Source: Caldinitratiruptor microaerophilus
Lineage (GTDB): Bacteria > Bacillota > Sulfobacillia > Symbiobacteriales > ZC4RG38
NCBI RefSeq assembly: GCF_025999835.1
Contig: NZ_AP025628.1
Span: forward strand, 2,976,001-3,040,000
Length of the DNA stretch: 64,000 bases
Direction of reading: 5' to 3'
Position numbers and translations under genes: made by a program
In this document: piece after piece, positions 26,280 to 34,586 of the stretch
How the letters are laid out: every line of letters begins with the position of its first letter
How positions within the stretch are numbered: the first letter of the stretch is position 1
The notes under the pieces: generated by a model
What the model saw: the letters and a program-made list of their open reading frames with translations, nothing else
Databases searched by the model: none
Told to the model about the DNA's origin: nothing

Positions 26280-26708
26280 TCAGAACGGGATGTCGTCGTC
26301 CTCGCCCGGGCTGAACTCGGTGCCCAGGCCCGCGGGCTCGCCGGCTTCGACCCGCTCGCCGCCGGTCCCGCTCTCCGGGCCGCGGCCCGGACCCTGCGGG
26401 AAGAACCGCACGGACGAGGCGACCACCTCGTACGCCGTCCGGCGGCTGCCGTCCTGCGCCTCGTACTGGCGCATCTGGAGCCGCCCCTCGACCAGGACCA
26501 GCCGGCCCTTGGTGAGGTACTGGCTCACGGTCTCCGCCTGGCGCTCCCACACGGAGATGTCGATGAAGTCCGCTTGCCGTTCGCCCTGCGGGCCGGGGGC
26601 CCCCCGGTCCACGGCGAGCCGGAAGTGGGCCACCGCCTTGCCCTGGGCGGTGTACCGGAGCTCGGGATCACGGGTGAGCCTGCCGACGAGGATGACCCGG
26701 TTGTACAC
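26280..26708 (-). CDS. ssb: Single-stranded DNA-binding protein
   Basis: 142 residues. OB-fold domain (about 1-105) with MYNRVILVGRLTRDPELRYT, VAHFRLAVDR, ADFIDISVWERQAETV and QYLTKGRLVLVEGRLQMRQYE, then a Gly/Pro-rich linker and the acidic tip DDDIPF that recruits partner proteins. GTG start. It sits between rpsF and rpsR, as usual in Firmicutes. Confidence 0.97.
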   Translation of the reverse strand: MYNRVILVGRLTRDPELRYTAQGKAVAHFRLAVDRGAPGPQGERQADFIDISVWERQAETVSQYLTKGRLVLVEGRLQMRQYEAQDGSRRTAYEVVASSVRFFPQGPGRGPESGTGGERVEAGEPAGLGTEFSPGEDDDIPF

Positions 26709-26795
26709 TGCCTCACCCCCGCTCCCGCCACGCCTTCCCGGGGCGGGCCGCGCCCGACCTCCGGGCGGCTACCTGTGCCCGGCGGCCCCCGGACC

Positions 26796-27083
26796 TCACT
26801 CCTCCGGGCGAACGATGATGTGGCGGATCACTTCATCCGTGATTCGCAGCACCCGGTCCAGTTCCTTCGGGACCTCGGTCCCGGCGCGGAAGTTCAGGAC
26901 CGCGTAGTAGCCATCGCGGAAGTTCCGGATCTCGTAGGCGAGCCTGCGCTTGCCCCAGAGATCCTCCTTCTCGACGACGCCACCGCCGGTGGTGATGATC
27001 CCCTTGGCCTTCTCGACGACGGCCTTCGTGGCCTCCTCCTCGAGGTCCGGGCGCACCACCATCATGAGCTCGTAGCTCCGCAC
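26796..27083 (-). CDS. rpsF: 30S ribosomal protein S6
   Basis: 95 residues, typical: opening RSYELMMVVRPDLEEE, the LWGKRRLAYEIRNFRDGYYAVLNF core and a C-terminal DEVIRHIIVR strand. GTG at 27083 has GGAGGAGG upstream. First gene of the operon; S6 pairs with S18, encoded two genes downstream. Confidence 0.97.
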   Translation of the reverse strand: MRSYELMMVVRPDLEEEATKAVVEKAKGIITTGGGVVEKEDLWGKRRLAYEIRNFRDGYYAVLNFRAGTEVPKELDRVLRITDEVIRHIIVRPEE

Positions 27084-27104
27084 GGCGCGTCACCTCCTCC
27101 CCGT

Positions 27105-27168
27105 GGACGTGTGGCCCCCCGTCCCGGCGGGGGGCAGGGAGTGACGCCGGGCCCTGCCCGGCGAGCAC
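27105..27168 (-). promoter_or_regulatory. Structured leader of rpsF operon, possible S6:S18 autoregulatory site
   Basis: The 86-base leader between promoter and rpsF forms two GC-rich hairpins on the minus strand: GCCGGGC-AGG-GCCCGGC and GCCCCCC-GCCGGGAC-GGGGGGC. Many bacteria regulate rpsF by S6:S18 binding to a leader hairpin. I could not align these hairpins to that motif with certainty. Confidence 0.4.
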
Positions 27169-27175
27169 GGCCCGC

Positions 27176-27204
27176 ATTGTACCATGCGGTTCTGTGACGG
27201 GCAA
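27176..27204 (-). promoter_or_regulatory. Sigma-A promoter of rpsF-ssb-rpsR
   Basis: TTGCCC (27204-27199), 17-base spacer, TACAAT (27181-27176) on the minus strand, about 90 bases upstream of the rpsF GTG. Confidence 0.8.
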
Positions 27205-27228
27205 TCCACTGCTGTGGGATCTCAACCC

Positions 27229-27483
27229 TCATCGCTGCCGGCCCTTCCGCTGCCCGGGGCGCGGCGGCAGCACGACCGGCGGTGCCCCCTCTCCATGGGG
27301 CCAGCGCTGGCGAACCGCCTTCTCGAACTTCGGGCGCGGGATCATCACGCGGTGGCCGCAACCCCGGCAGCGGAGGCCGAAGTCGAGCCCGGTCCGGTAG
27401 ATCTCCCACTGGTCGGAACCGCAGGGGTGCGGCTTCTTGAGCCGCACCACGTCGCCGATCTCGTACCGGACGATCTCCACCAC
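27229..27483 (-). CDS. DUF951 domain protein
   Basis: About 84 residues. Contains the DUF951 signature: MVEIVRYEIGDVVRLKKPHPCG, WEIYRTGLDFGLRCRGCGHRV and MIPRPKFEKAV. The conserved Cys residues (HPCG, CRGCG) suggest a zinc site. Function unknown; the family is usually near ribosome and replication genes in Firmicutes, as here beside rpsF. GTG at 27483 is preferred because GGAGG ends 5-8 bases upstream; a second GTG follows directly at 27480. Probably the last gene of the liv/eamA/cvpA run on the minus strand. Confidence 0.85.
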   Translation of the reverse strand: MVEIVRYEIGDVVRLKKPHPCGSDQWEIYRTGLDFGLRCRGCGHRVMIPRPKFEKAVRQRWPHGEGAPPVVLPPRPGQRKGRQR

Positions 27484-27521
27484 GCCCACCTCCGGGCAGT
27501 CGGAAAACGGCATGAGCCCGT

Positions 27522-28148
27522 CTAGACGAACGGGTCGGTGAACGGCGACGTCCGCCCGAAGAGCAGCGACGAGACCAGGCCATAGACCCGGAGGAGGAAC
27601 CCCGCCACCCGCGAGGTCGCCACCACCCGGCCCAAGGGCTCCAGGAAGGGCAGCGCCGTGAGGGAGGAGAGCACCCCCAGCCCCGCCGCGAGGAAGATGC
27701 CGGAGACCACCCCCGCCAGCACGGCCCCCATGATGCGGTTTGCCGGGCCCACGAGCGGCATGGCGTTGGCCAGGCCGCCGAGGCGGTTCGCCAGCATCCC
27801 GGCGAGGGACGAGAGCAGGAGGAACAGCCCGAAGAAGACCACGGCCGAAAGGAGGTTCTGGGCCAGCGCGGCGGCCAGCCCCCGGCCGGGCTCGATCCCC
27901 TCCGCGCCGAGCCACCCCGCCATGGCCCTCTCCAGCGACGACAGGACACCGAAGCGTGCCTGGAGCCAGGCGGCGACGACCCGGGAGTACCGGCCGGCGA
28001 TGACGAGCGCGCCGAGGTACCCGGCGTACCCCAGCACGACGGCCACGAACCCGCGCCGCAGCCCTTGAACGGCAGAGAGGCCCAGCACGGCCATGAGGAT
28101 CAGGTCGAGGCCGCTGAGAGACGTCACCGGCCCCGGCAGCGCGCTCAC
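27522..28148 (-). CDS. CvpA family membrane protein
   Basis: About 208 residues with four predicted transmembrane segments: LDLILMAVLGLSAVQGLRRG at the N-terminus, LGYAGYLGALVIAGRY, a long hydrophobic stretch (LLSAVVFFGLFLLLSSLAGML) and a C-terminal IMGAVLAGVVSGIFLAAGLG segment. CvpA proteins (colicin V production/YshB-like) are integral membrane proteins of unclear function. GTG at 28148 overlaps the EamA stop by 4 bases, implying coupling. Confidence 0.75.
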   Translation of the reverse strand: MSALPGPVTSLSGLDLILMAVLGLSAVQGLRRGFVAVVLGYAGYLGALVIAGRYSRVVAAWLQARFGVLSSLERAMAGWLGAEGIEPGRGLAAALAQNLLSAVVFFGLFLLLSSLAGMLANRLGGLANAMPLVGPANRIMGAVLAGVVSGIFLAAGLGVLSSLTALPFLEPLGRVVATSRVAGFLLRVYGLVSSLLFGRTSPFTDPFV

Positions 28149-29086
28149 CCCCCACGGGTCTGGGCCGCCCGGACGAACCAGGCGATGCCGGCCAGGATCA
28201 CCGCCCCGCCCAGCAGGACGAGGGGCCCCGGGCGGTCGCCGAGGATGAACCAGGCGAGCACCGCCCCCGCCAGCGGCTCGCCCAGAACGCTCACGGACAC
28301 CAGGCCCGCGCGGACGTAGCCGAGCGCCCAGTTCATGACGGTGTGGCCCAGGAGGGTGGGGAACACCGCGAGGGCCAGGAACACCGCCCAGTCGGCGGCG
28401 GCGAAGCCGGCGAGCGGTACCCCGGCCAAGAGGCCCACGCCCAGCAGCACGGCTGCGGCGACCCCGTACACGGTGGCGGCGTAACCCACGACGTCGAGCC
28501 GCCGGCGCAGCACCCGGCCGAGGGTCACGTACCCCGCGAACGTGGCGGCCCCTGCCAGCGCCAGGAGGTCGCCGTACAGGACCGCCCGTCCCCCGCCCCA
28601 GTCGCCCCAGGCGATCAGCGCCCCGCCGGCCACGGCGAGCGCCACCCCCGCGAGCGCGCGTGCGGGCGTGCGCTCCCCGAGCACGCGAGCCGCGATGGCC
28701 GTCACGAGGAACGGATGGGTGGAGACGAGCACCGTCGAACTCGCCACCGACGTGTAGTCCAGGCTGGCGATCCAGGTGGCGAAGTGCGCCGCCAGGAAGG
28801 CCCCGGAGGCCACCGCCAGGCCCAGGTCGCGCCCCCGCGGCCACGCCACGGGGCGCCGGCGCAAGAGAACGGGGGCGAGAACCAGGGGGATCGAGAACGC
28901 CAGGCGCCAGAACGCCTTGGCCACTGCCGGCGCGCCGCTGAGACGTACCCAGATCGACGAGGAAGCCGCGGCCAGCACGGCCAGGATCAGCGCCAGGTGA
29001 GCCAGGGTCTCCGGGGCGACCGCCCCGACCGGCGGGGCCTCCCGCTCCGGCGAACCACCGGGTCGTGCGCCGCCCAGGCCCCCCAC
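28145..29086 (-). CDS. EamA (DMT) family transporter
   Basis: About 313 residues with ten predicted transmembrane helices arranged as two EamA repeats (for example LILAVLAAASSSIWVRLSGAPAV, FLVTAIAARVLGERT, then LLGHTVMNWALGYVRAGLVSVSVL and VLAWFILGDRPGP). DMT carriers export small metabolites; substrate unknown. GTG at 29086 lies 1 base after the livF stop; no start codon exists between there and the first helix, so the N-terminal ~25 residues are likely real or the start is unusual. Same strand as the liv genes. Confidence 0.8.
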   Translation of the reverse strand: MGGLGGARPGGSPEREAPPVGAVAPETLAHLALILAVLAAASSSIWVRLSGAPAVAKAFWRLAFSIPLVLAPVLLRRRPVAWPRGRDLGLAVASGAFLAAHFATWIASLDYTSVASSTVLVSTHPFLVTAIAARVLGERTPARALAGVALAVAGGALIAWGDWGGGRAVLYGDLLALAGAATFAGYVTLGRVLRRRLDVVGYAATVYGVAAAVLLGVGLLAGVPLAGFAAADWAVFLALAVFPTLLGHTVMNWALGYVRAGLVSVSVLGEPLAGAVLAWFILGDRPGPLVLLGGAVILAGIAWFVRAAQTRGG

Positions 29087-29087
29087 C

Positions 29088-29819
29088 CTATACCGCCGCC
29101 TCCCCCGCGGGACCCACGTCACCCAGGTACGCCGCGCGCACACGGGGATCCTGCTGCAGGTCCGCCGCGCGGCCCGAGATCGCGATCCGCCCGGTCTCGA
29201 GCACGTAGGCCCGGTGGGCGATGGACAGCGCCATGAAGGCGTTCTGCTCCACCAGCAGGACGGTCGTCCCCTGATTGTTGATCTCCTTGATGATCTCGAA
29301 GATCTCCTGAACGAGGATGGGAGAGAGCCCCATCGAGGGCTCGTCCAGGAGGAGGAGCTGGGGCCGGGCCATGAGGGCGCGCCCCATCGCCAGCATCTGC
29401 TGCTCGCCGCCGGAGAGCGTGCCGGCCACCTGGTGCTGCCGCTCCCGGAGGCGGGGGAATCGCTCGAAGACGCGCTTCAGCCCCTGCTCGAAGCTGCCGG
29501 CGGGGGCCGTGAAGGCGCCCATCTCCAGGTTCTCCAGCACGGTCAGGTTGGCGAAGACCCGCCGGCCTTCCGGGACGTGGCCGATCCCCATGCGGACGAT
29601 CTCGTGCGCCCGCACCCGGGTGATGTCCCGCCCACGGAACACCACGCGACCGCCGCGGGGCCGGACGAGCCCGGAGATGGCGCGGAGCGTGGTCGACTTC
29701 CCCGCGCCGTTCGCCCCGATCAGGGTGACGATCTCGCCCTCCTCGACGGAGAAGGAGATGCCGTGCAGCGCCTCGATGGGTCCGTAGCTGACGACCAGGT
29801 CTTCTACCTCGAGAATCAC
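29088..29819 (-). CDS. livF: Branched-chain amino acid ABC transporter ATPase LivF
   Basis: 243 residues. ATP-binding subunit of an HAAT-family transporter: Walker A GANGAGKST, Q-loop region, LSGGEQQ signature, Walker B LLLLDEPSMGL, and the LivF-type GHVPEGRRVF motif. GTG at 29819 overlaps the livG stop (GTGA). Works with LivG as an ATPase heterodimer. Confidence 0.93.
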   Translation of the reverse strand: MILEVEDLVVSYGPIEALHGISFSVEEGEIVTLIGANGAGKSTTLRAISGLVRPRGGRVVFRGRDITRVRAHEIVRMGIGHVPEGRRVFANLTVLENLEMGAFTAPAGSFEQGLKRVFERFPRLRERQHQVAGTLSGGEQQMLAMGRALMARPQLLLLDEPSMGLSPILVQEIFEIIKEINNQGTTVLLVEQNAFMALSIAHRAYVLETGRIAISGRAADLQQDPRVRAAYLGDVGPAGEAAV

Positions 29820-30589
29820 GCCACCGACGCCGCCTTTCCAAGGTATGCCTCGAGCACGCGCGGGTTGCGCTGGATCTCCGCCGGCGTGCCCTCGGCGATG
29901 GTCTCGCCGAAGTCGAGCACCACGATCCGCTCGCACAGGTTCATCACCAGGCCCATCTGGTGCTCGATGAGGAGCACCGTGAGCCGGAACCGTTCCCGCA
30001 CCTCGCGGATGAGCTCCACGAGGCGCCCGACCTCGGCGGGGTTCATCCCTGCCGCCGGCTCGTCCAGGAGCAGCACCCGGGGCCCGGCCGCCAGGGCGCG
30101 GGCGATCTCCAGGCGGCGCTGGTCGCCGTACGGGAGGCCGGCCGCCGGCTCGTTCCGGCGGTCGCGGAGGCCGAACAGCTCGAGGAGCTCCAGGGCTTGC
30201 GCGGTGAGCTCGGCCTCCCGCCGGGCGAAGCGGGGGGTGCGGAACAAGGCGTCGATCACGCCGTAGCCGGCGTGAGGGTGCATGGCGGTGCGCACGTTGT
30301 CCAGGACCGTCATGCCCCGGAACAGGCGGATGTTCTGGAAGGTCCGGGCGATCCCCATCTGGGTGACCCGGTAGGACGGAAGCCCGCTGATGTCCCGCCC
30401 GTCGAGCAGGACAGACCCGGACGTCGGCGGGAACACCCCGGTGATCACGTTGAAGACCGTGGTCTTGCCGGCGCCGTTCGGGCCGATCAGGCCGACCAGC
30501 TCGCCCGGCTCCAGCGCGAGTGAGAAGTTCTTGACCGCTTGCAGGCCGCCGAAGTGGCGGGACACCCCGCGAAGCTCAAGCAGCGGCAT
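29816..30589 (-). CDS. livG: Branched-chain amino acid ABC transporter ATPase LivG
   Basis: 257 residues. Walker A GPNGAGKTT, LivG-type insert (ARTFQNIRLFRGMTVLDNV), an LPYGDQRR signature in place of LSGGQ, Walker B VLLLDEPAAGMNP and the LIEHQMGLVM switch region. ATG start with GGGAG upstream; overlaps the livM stop by 14 bases. Confidence 0.93.
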   Translation of the reverse strand: MPLLELRGVSRHFGGLQAVKNFSLALEPGELVGLIGPNGAGKTTVFNVITGVFPPTSGSVLLDGRDISGLPSYRVTQMGIARTFQNIRLFRGMTVLDNVRTAMHPHAGYGVIDALFRTPRFARREAELTAQALELLELFGLRDRRNEPAAGLPYGDQRRLEIARALAAGPRVLLLDEPAAGMNPAEVGRLVELIREVRERFRLTVLLIEHQMGLVMNLCERIVVLDFGETIAEGTPAEIQRNPRVLEAYLGKAASVA

Positions 30590-31565
30590 GGGAGCTCCCT
30601 CCCTTCGCCGGCTCCCGGCGGGGTACGAGCACGAGCTCCCGCCCGCCCAGGAGGCCCTGGGGCCGGAGGATCATGAGGACGATCAGCACGAGCGCGTAGA
30701 TGACGCCCCGCCAGTCGAGGAAGTCCTGGGGCAGCACGTTGCGGAGCCACTCGAGGAGGAAGACCCAGCCGATGGCGGTCACGACGGTCCCCGTCAGGCT
30801 GCCGAGGCCGCCCAGCACCACGATCAGGAGGACGTCGAGGGACTTGAGGAAGTCGAAGCTCGTCGGGTGCAGGAACGGGTACCGGTGCGCGTAGAGGCCG
30901 CCGGCGAGCCCGGCCAGGCCGGCGCCCAGCACGAACATGAGGGTCTTGTACCGGGTCGTGTCGATGCCCATGATGTCCGCCGCGATCTCGTCCTCGCGGA
31001 CGGCGATGGCCGCCCGCCCCGGGCTCGAGTGCACGAGGTTCCGGGCCAGGACGATGGTCGCCACGGCCGCCCAGTAGATCCAGCCGAAGGTGGTGACCTG
31101 CGGGATGCCGAGCATGCCGCGGGGCCCGCCCATCGCCGGCAGGAACTTGTCGGTGTTGTCCATGACCACCTTCACGATGATCCCGAAGCCCAGCGTGGCG
31201 ATCCCCAGGTAGTCCGAGCGCAGGCGGAGGATCGGCAGGCCGATCAGGAAGGCCACGGCCGCGGCGAACGCGGCGCCGGCGGCGAGCGCCAGCACGTAGA
31301 GCGGCAGGCTCCCGCCGAGGGTCTTGGTGACGTAGCCCGCCACGTAGGCCCCGATGCCGTAGAAGGCCGCGTGGCCCAGGGAGAACTGGCCGGTGAACCC
31401 GTAGATGAGGCTGAGGCCCACGGCCGAGATCGTGATGATGAGCGAGAGGTCCATGACCTGGCTCCAGTACTCGTCGATGGCGCCTGCCTGCCGCAGGGTC
31501 GTCAGCGCCACGTAGATCGCCACGAGAACCACGGCCACGAGGACCGACCGGGTCCGCTCCGACAC
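30576..31565 (-). CDS. livM: Branched-chain amino acid ABC transporter permease LivM
   Basis: About 329 residues with eight or so transmembrane helices and the LivM signature GLSLIYGFTGQFSLGHAAFYGIGAYV, then LRSDYLGIATLGFGIIVK and the EAA-like AIAVREDEIAADIMGI loop. GTG at 31565 is preferred, since AGGGGG is 8 bases upstream; a GTG at 31574 would overlap it. Confidence 0.92.
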   Translation of the reverse strand: MSERTRSVLVAVVLVAIYVALTTLRQAGAIDEYWSQVMDLSLIITISAVGLSLIYGFTGQFSLGHAAFYGIGAYVAGYVTKTLGGSLPLYVLALAAGAAFAAAVAFLIGLPILRLRSDYLGIATLGFGIIVKVVMDNTDKFLPAMGGPRGMLGIPQVTTFGWIYWAAVATIVLARNLVHSSPGRAAIAVREDEIAADIMGIDTTRYKTLMFVLGAGLAGLAGGLYAHRYPFLHPTSFDFLKSLDVLLIVVLGGLGSLTGTVVTAIGWVFLLEWLRNVLPQDFLDWRGVIYALVLIVLMILRPQGLLGGRELVLVPRREPAKGGSSHAAA

Positions 31566-31580
31566 CGTCCCCACCCCCTA

Positions 31581-32465
31581 TCAGACCTTCTCCGGGCCGG
31601 CCTTGCCCAGCAGGCCCGCCGGCCGGACAAGGAGCACCAGGATGAGGATGCTGAACGCGACCGCGTCGCGGTAGTCCGAGGTCACGTAGCCGACCGTGAA
31701 CACCTCGGCCATGCCCATGATCAGCGCTCCCAGCACGGCCCCGGGGATGTTGCCGATCCCGCCCAGCACGGCCGCGGTGAACGCCTTCAGGCCCGGCATG
31801 ATGCCCATGAAGGGGTAGATCTGCGGGTAGGCCATGACGTAGAGGATCCCGGCCGCCGCCGCCAGCGCCGACCCGATCGCGAAGGTGAAGCTGATCACCC
31901 GGTCCACGTCGATGCCCATGAGCCGGGCCGCGTCCATGTCGAAGGAGACGGCCCGCATCGCCTTGCCGATCTTGGTCCGGTAGACCACGAACTGCAGGAG
32001 CAGGAGCAGGGCGATCACCGTGAGGAGGACGATGACCTGGATGTTCGAGATCCCGAGCGGGCCCAGCTGCCAGCGCACGTCCTTGAAGGGGCGGTCCACG
32101 ACGCGGTAGTTCGGCCCGAACACGAACCGGAGACTGGAGAAGTATTCGAGAAACAACGAAACCCCGATCGCCGTGATCAGGGCCGCGATCCGGGGCGCGT
32201 TGCGTACCCGCAGGGGCCGGTAGGCGAGCCGCTCGATGGTCACCCCGAGCACGGCGGCGCCGGCCATGGCGACCACGACGGCGACGGGGAACGGCAATTT
32301 CCACACGGTGTAGCCCAGGACGCCGAGGTAGGCGCCCACCATGAAGACGTCACCGTGCGCAAAGTTGATGAGCTTGATGATGCCGTACACCATGGTGTAG
32401 CCGAGCGCGATGAGTGCGTAGACCAGCCCGAGCTGGAGACCGTTCAACAGCTGCTCGAGGAACAC
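31581..32465 (-). CDS. livH: Branched-chain amino acid ABC transporter permease LivH
   Basis: 294 residues, typical. Signature N-terminus LEQLLNGLQLGLVYALIALGYTMVYGIIKLINFAHGD, the AMRAVSFDMDAARLMGIDVDRVI cytoplasmic loop and GLKAFTAAVLGGIGNIPGA. Pairs with LivM. GTG start. Separated from livJ by a strong hairpin. Confidence 0.93.
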   Translation of the reverse strand: MFLEQLLNGLQLGLVYALIALGYTMVYGIIKLINFAHGDVFMVGAYLGVLGYTVWKLPFPVAVVVAMAGAAVLGVTIERLAYRPLRVRNAPRIAALITAIGVSLFLEYFSSLRFVFGPNYRVVDRPFKDVRWQLGPLGISNIQVIVLLTVIALLLLLQFVVYRTKIGKAMRAVSFDMDAARLMGIDVDRVISFTFAIGSALAAAAGILYVMAYPQIYPFMGIMPGLKAFTAAVLGGIGNIPGAVLGALIMGMAEVFTVGYVTSDYRDAVAFSILILVLLVRPAGLLGKAGPEKV

Positions 32466-32498
32466 TCCGGGTCATCCCCCCGATCGGACGTGAACCCG

Positions 32499-32537
32499 GC
32501 AAGGGCCCGCCCGTTCTTCCCGGCGGGCGGGCCCTTG
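32499..32537 (-). terminator. 15-bp hairpin between livJ and livH
   Basis: A perfect 15-bp inverted repeat (GCAAGGGCCCGCCCG/CGGGCGGGCCCTTGC) with a 10-base loop and no T-run. By analogy with other binding-protein operons it likely attenuates readthrough or protects livJ mRNA. Confidence 0.65.
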
Positions 32538-32560
32538 CAAGGTGCTCCGGGCTGCGGTGG

Positions 32561-33760
32561 CTACGGGTTGACCGTTGCGATGTACTTCTGCGTCTTGTCC
32601 GGCTGGACCTGCAGGATGACGGCCGGCTTGATCGGGTTCCCGTTCTGGTCGAACGTGACCTTGCCGCTCACCGTGCCGAAGTCCTTCAGGCCCTGGATGG
32701 CCTCGCGGATCTTCTCCGTGTCGTCCGAGTTGGCCCGCCGGATGCCTTCCAGCAGGATGTTCGTGGCGTCATACGCCAGGGCTGCCAGGGCGTCCGGCTT
32801 CGAGCCGTACTTCCCCTGGTAGTCCTTCACGAACTTCTGGACCTCTTCCCGCGGATCGTCGGAGGAGTAGTGGTTCGTGAAGTAGCCGCCGGCCAGGGCC
32901 TGGTAGTCCAGTTCGGCGGAGTCCCAGCCGTCGCCGCCCATCATCGGCACGTTCAGGCCCTTCTCCTTGGCCTGCTTCCCGATGAGGCTGACCTTCTGGT
33001 AGTAGTCCGGCAGGTACAGCATCTCGGGCTTGGCCTGCGCGACCTTGGTCAGGATGGCGGAGAAGTCCGTGTCCTTCTCGGTGTAGGTCTCCTCGGCCAC
33101 GACCTTGCCGCCGCCCTTCTCGAAGGCCTCCTTGAAGAACTGGGCCAGCCCGACCGTGTAGTCATTGCCCTTGTCGTAGATGATCGCCGCGGTCTTGACC
33201 TTCAGGTTGTCGAGCGCGAACCGGGCGCCGACGGTGCCCTGGAACGGGTCGATGAAGCAGGCCCGGAACGCGAAGGGCTTGCGCTTGCCGTCTTCGCCCA
33301 CCGTGACCTTCGGGTTGGTCGCCGTGCCCGTGACCAGGACGACCTTGTTCTGGTTGGCGATCTCGGAGACGGGGATCGTGACCTTCGACGTGACCGAGCC
33401 CACGATCGCCTTGACCTTGTCCTGGGTGATCATCTTCGTGGCGATGTTGACGCCTTCGGTGGCGTCGTTGCGGTCGTCGGCGATGGTGTACTCGATCTTG
33501 TAGTCGCCGGCCTTGAAGCCCGCCTGCTCGAGAGCGAGGAGGAAGCCGTTCTTCGTCGACTCGCCGAACGTCTTCACGTCTCCCGTCAGTGGGGCGATGA
33601 GGCCGATCTTGATGACCTTCTCGCCGCCGCCCTGGGCCGCCGGCTGCTGCTGCGAGCCAGAGGCCGGCTGCGAGGAGGCCGCCGGCTTCTGCGACTGCCC
33701 GCCGCAACCCGCCAGGACCCCCATGGCCACGACGGCCAGGAGCGCGACCCACCGTTTCAT
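32561..33760 (-). CDS. livJ: Branched-chain amino acid type substrate-binding lipoprotein
   Basis: 399 residues, Peripla_BP_6 (LivJ/LivK) family. Lipoprotein signal with lipobox VLAGC (Cys19), Ser/Gln-rich linker, then IKIGLIAPLTGDVKTFGEST, the IVGSVTSKVTIPVSEIAN ligand loop and the LPDYYQKVSLIGKQAKEKG region. ATG at 33760. First gene of livJHMGF. The family binds Leu/Ile/Val but also amides or aromatic compounds, so the ligand is not certain. Confidence 0.9.
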   Translation of the reverse strand: MKRWVALLAVVAMGVLAGCGGQSQKPAASSQPASGSQQQPAAQGGGEKVIKIGLIAPLTGDVKTFGESTKNGFLLALEQAGFKAGDYKIEYTIADDRNDATEGVNIATKMITQDKVKAIVGSVTSKVTIPVSEIANQNKVVLVTGTATNPKVTVGEDGKRKPFAFRACFIDPFQGTVGARFALDNLKVKTAAIIYDKGNDYTVGLAQFFKEAFEKGGGKVVAEETYTEKDTDFSAILTKVAQAKPEMLYLPDYYQKVSLIGKQAKEKGLNVPMMGGDGWDSAELDYQALAGGYFTNHYSSDDPREEVQKFVKDYQGKYGSKPDALAALAYDATNILLEGIRRANSDDTEKIREAIQGLKDFGTVSGKVTFDQNGNPIKPAVILQVQPDKTQKYIATVNP

Positions 33761-33937
33761 GCTCTGAAGTACACCCCCAGCAAATGATTAAGACTCGTGA
33801 AGCGCTTGGCCCAGGCCACACGGACACCTGTCGCTGACTCGGAAGGTCACCTCCTCCGGTTCGTTTGACCCCTCCGGACAGTTTAGAAGGGTACATTCGA
33901 CGGACTGGGTTTGACTCCTGCACGTTTGCCAGAAACA

Positions 33938-34477
33938 TCACGAGGCAGAAGCCATGAGGAACGCAACGGCGGCGAATACGAGGAGCAATCCGGGCAGGCA
34001 GCCCGCGGCCGGTCGCCCGCCGCCCCTCCCCGCCGGAACGTCCGCCGCGGCGCGGCGCGCCGCCTCGAGCCGCCGGGCCCGCCGGTACGCCGCCACGGCC
34101 TCACCGATGCGGCCGAGGCGCTTGTACGCGGCGTGGAGGTTGTCGTGGTAGATCGGACTGCCGGGGTCCAGGGCGGCAGCCTTCTGGTAACAGGCCAGGG
34201 CGCCGGCGTAGTCGCCCCGGGTGTAGAGGACGTTGCCGAGGTTCGAGTGGGCCGGCGCGTGCATGGGGTCGACCGCCAGCGCCCGGCGCAGCGCGCGCTC
34301 GGCCCCGTCGAGGTCGCCGGTCTGCGCGAGGATGGCCCCGGTGCGGCTGAGGGCGTGGACATCGTCGGGGTGGTCGGCCAGGACCCGCCGGTACAAGTCC
34401 GCCGCCCGGTCGAGGTCGCCCGCGGCGTAGGCCGCGTCCGCCCGTGCCCGCAGTTCGTCGGCCGGACCCGCACTCAC
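33938..34477 (-). CDS. TPR protein with C-terminal membrane anchor
   Basis: About 179 residues: three to four tetratricopeptide repeats (DELRARADAAYAAGDLDRAAD, AILAQTGDLDGAERALRRAL, SNLGNVLYTRGDYAGALACY) over residues 5-125, a basic Ala/Arg stretch, and a final hydrophobic segment (LPGLLLVFAAVAFLMA) ending at the C-terminus, so it is probably tail-anchored facing the cytoplasm. GTG at 34477 has GGGAGGGAG about 7 bases upstream. Divergent from yyaC. Role unknown. Confidence 0.7.
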   Translation of the reverse strand: MSAGPADELRARADAAYAAGDLDRAADLYRRVLADHPDDVHALSRTGAILAQTGDLDGAERALRRALAVDPMHAPAHSNLGNVLYTRGDYAGALACYQKAAALDPGSPIYHDNLHAAYKRLGRIGEAVAAYRRARRLEAARRAAADVPAGRGGGRPAAGCLPGLLLVFAAVAFLMASAS

Positions 34478-34537
34478 CGGTGATCTCCCTCCCCTCGGGC
34501 CGGTGCCCGGCCCCGACCCAGCCCCCCTCTGCTGGTC

Positions 34538-34565
34538 GTATAGCCGGCCGGCGCCGGCCGTATAC
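34538..34565. promoter_or_regulatory. Palindrome in the TPR/yyaC divergent promoter region
   Basis: A perfect 16-bp palindrome CGGCCGGCGCCGGCCG (34545-34560) is flanked by GTATA and TATAC arms, with a 2-base bulge on the left. The arms overlap possible -10 elements for both divergent genes, so it could be an operator. Inference only. Confidence 0.4.
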
Positions 34566-34586
34566 TGCCGTGTGGGGGTGGGCCCG

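Noticed and set aside
30390-32822. An 810-codon plus-strand frame across the liv genes
   Set aside because: Its His/Asp/Arg-rich translation mirrors codon use of the real minus-strand transporter genes.
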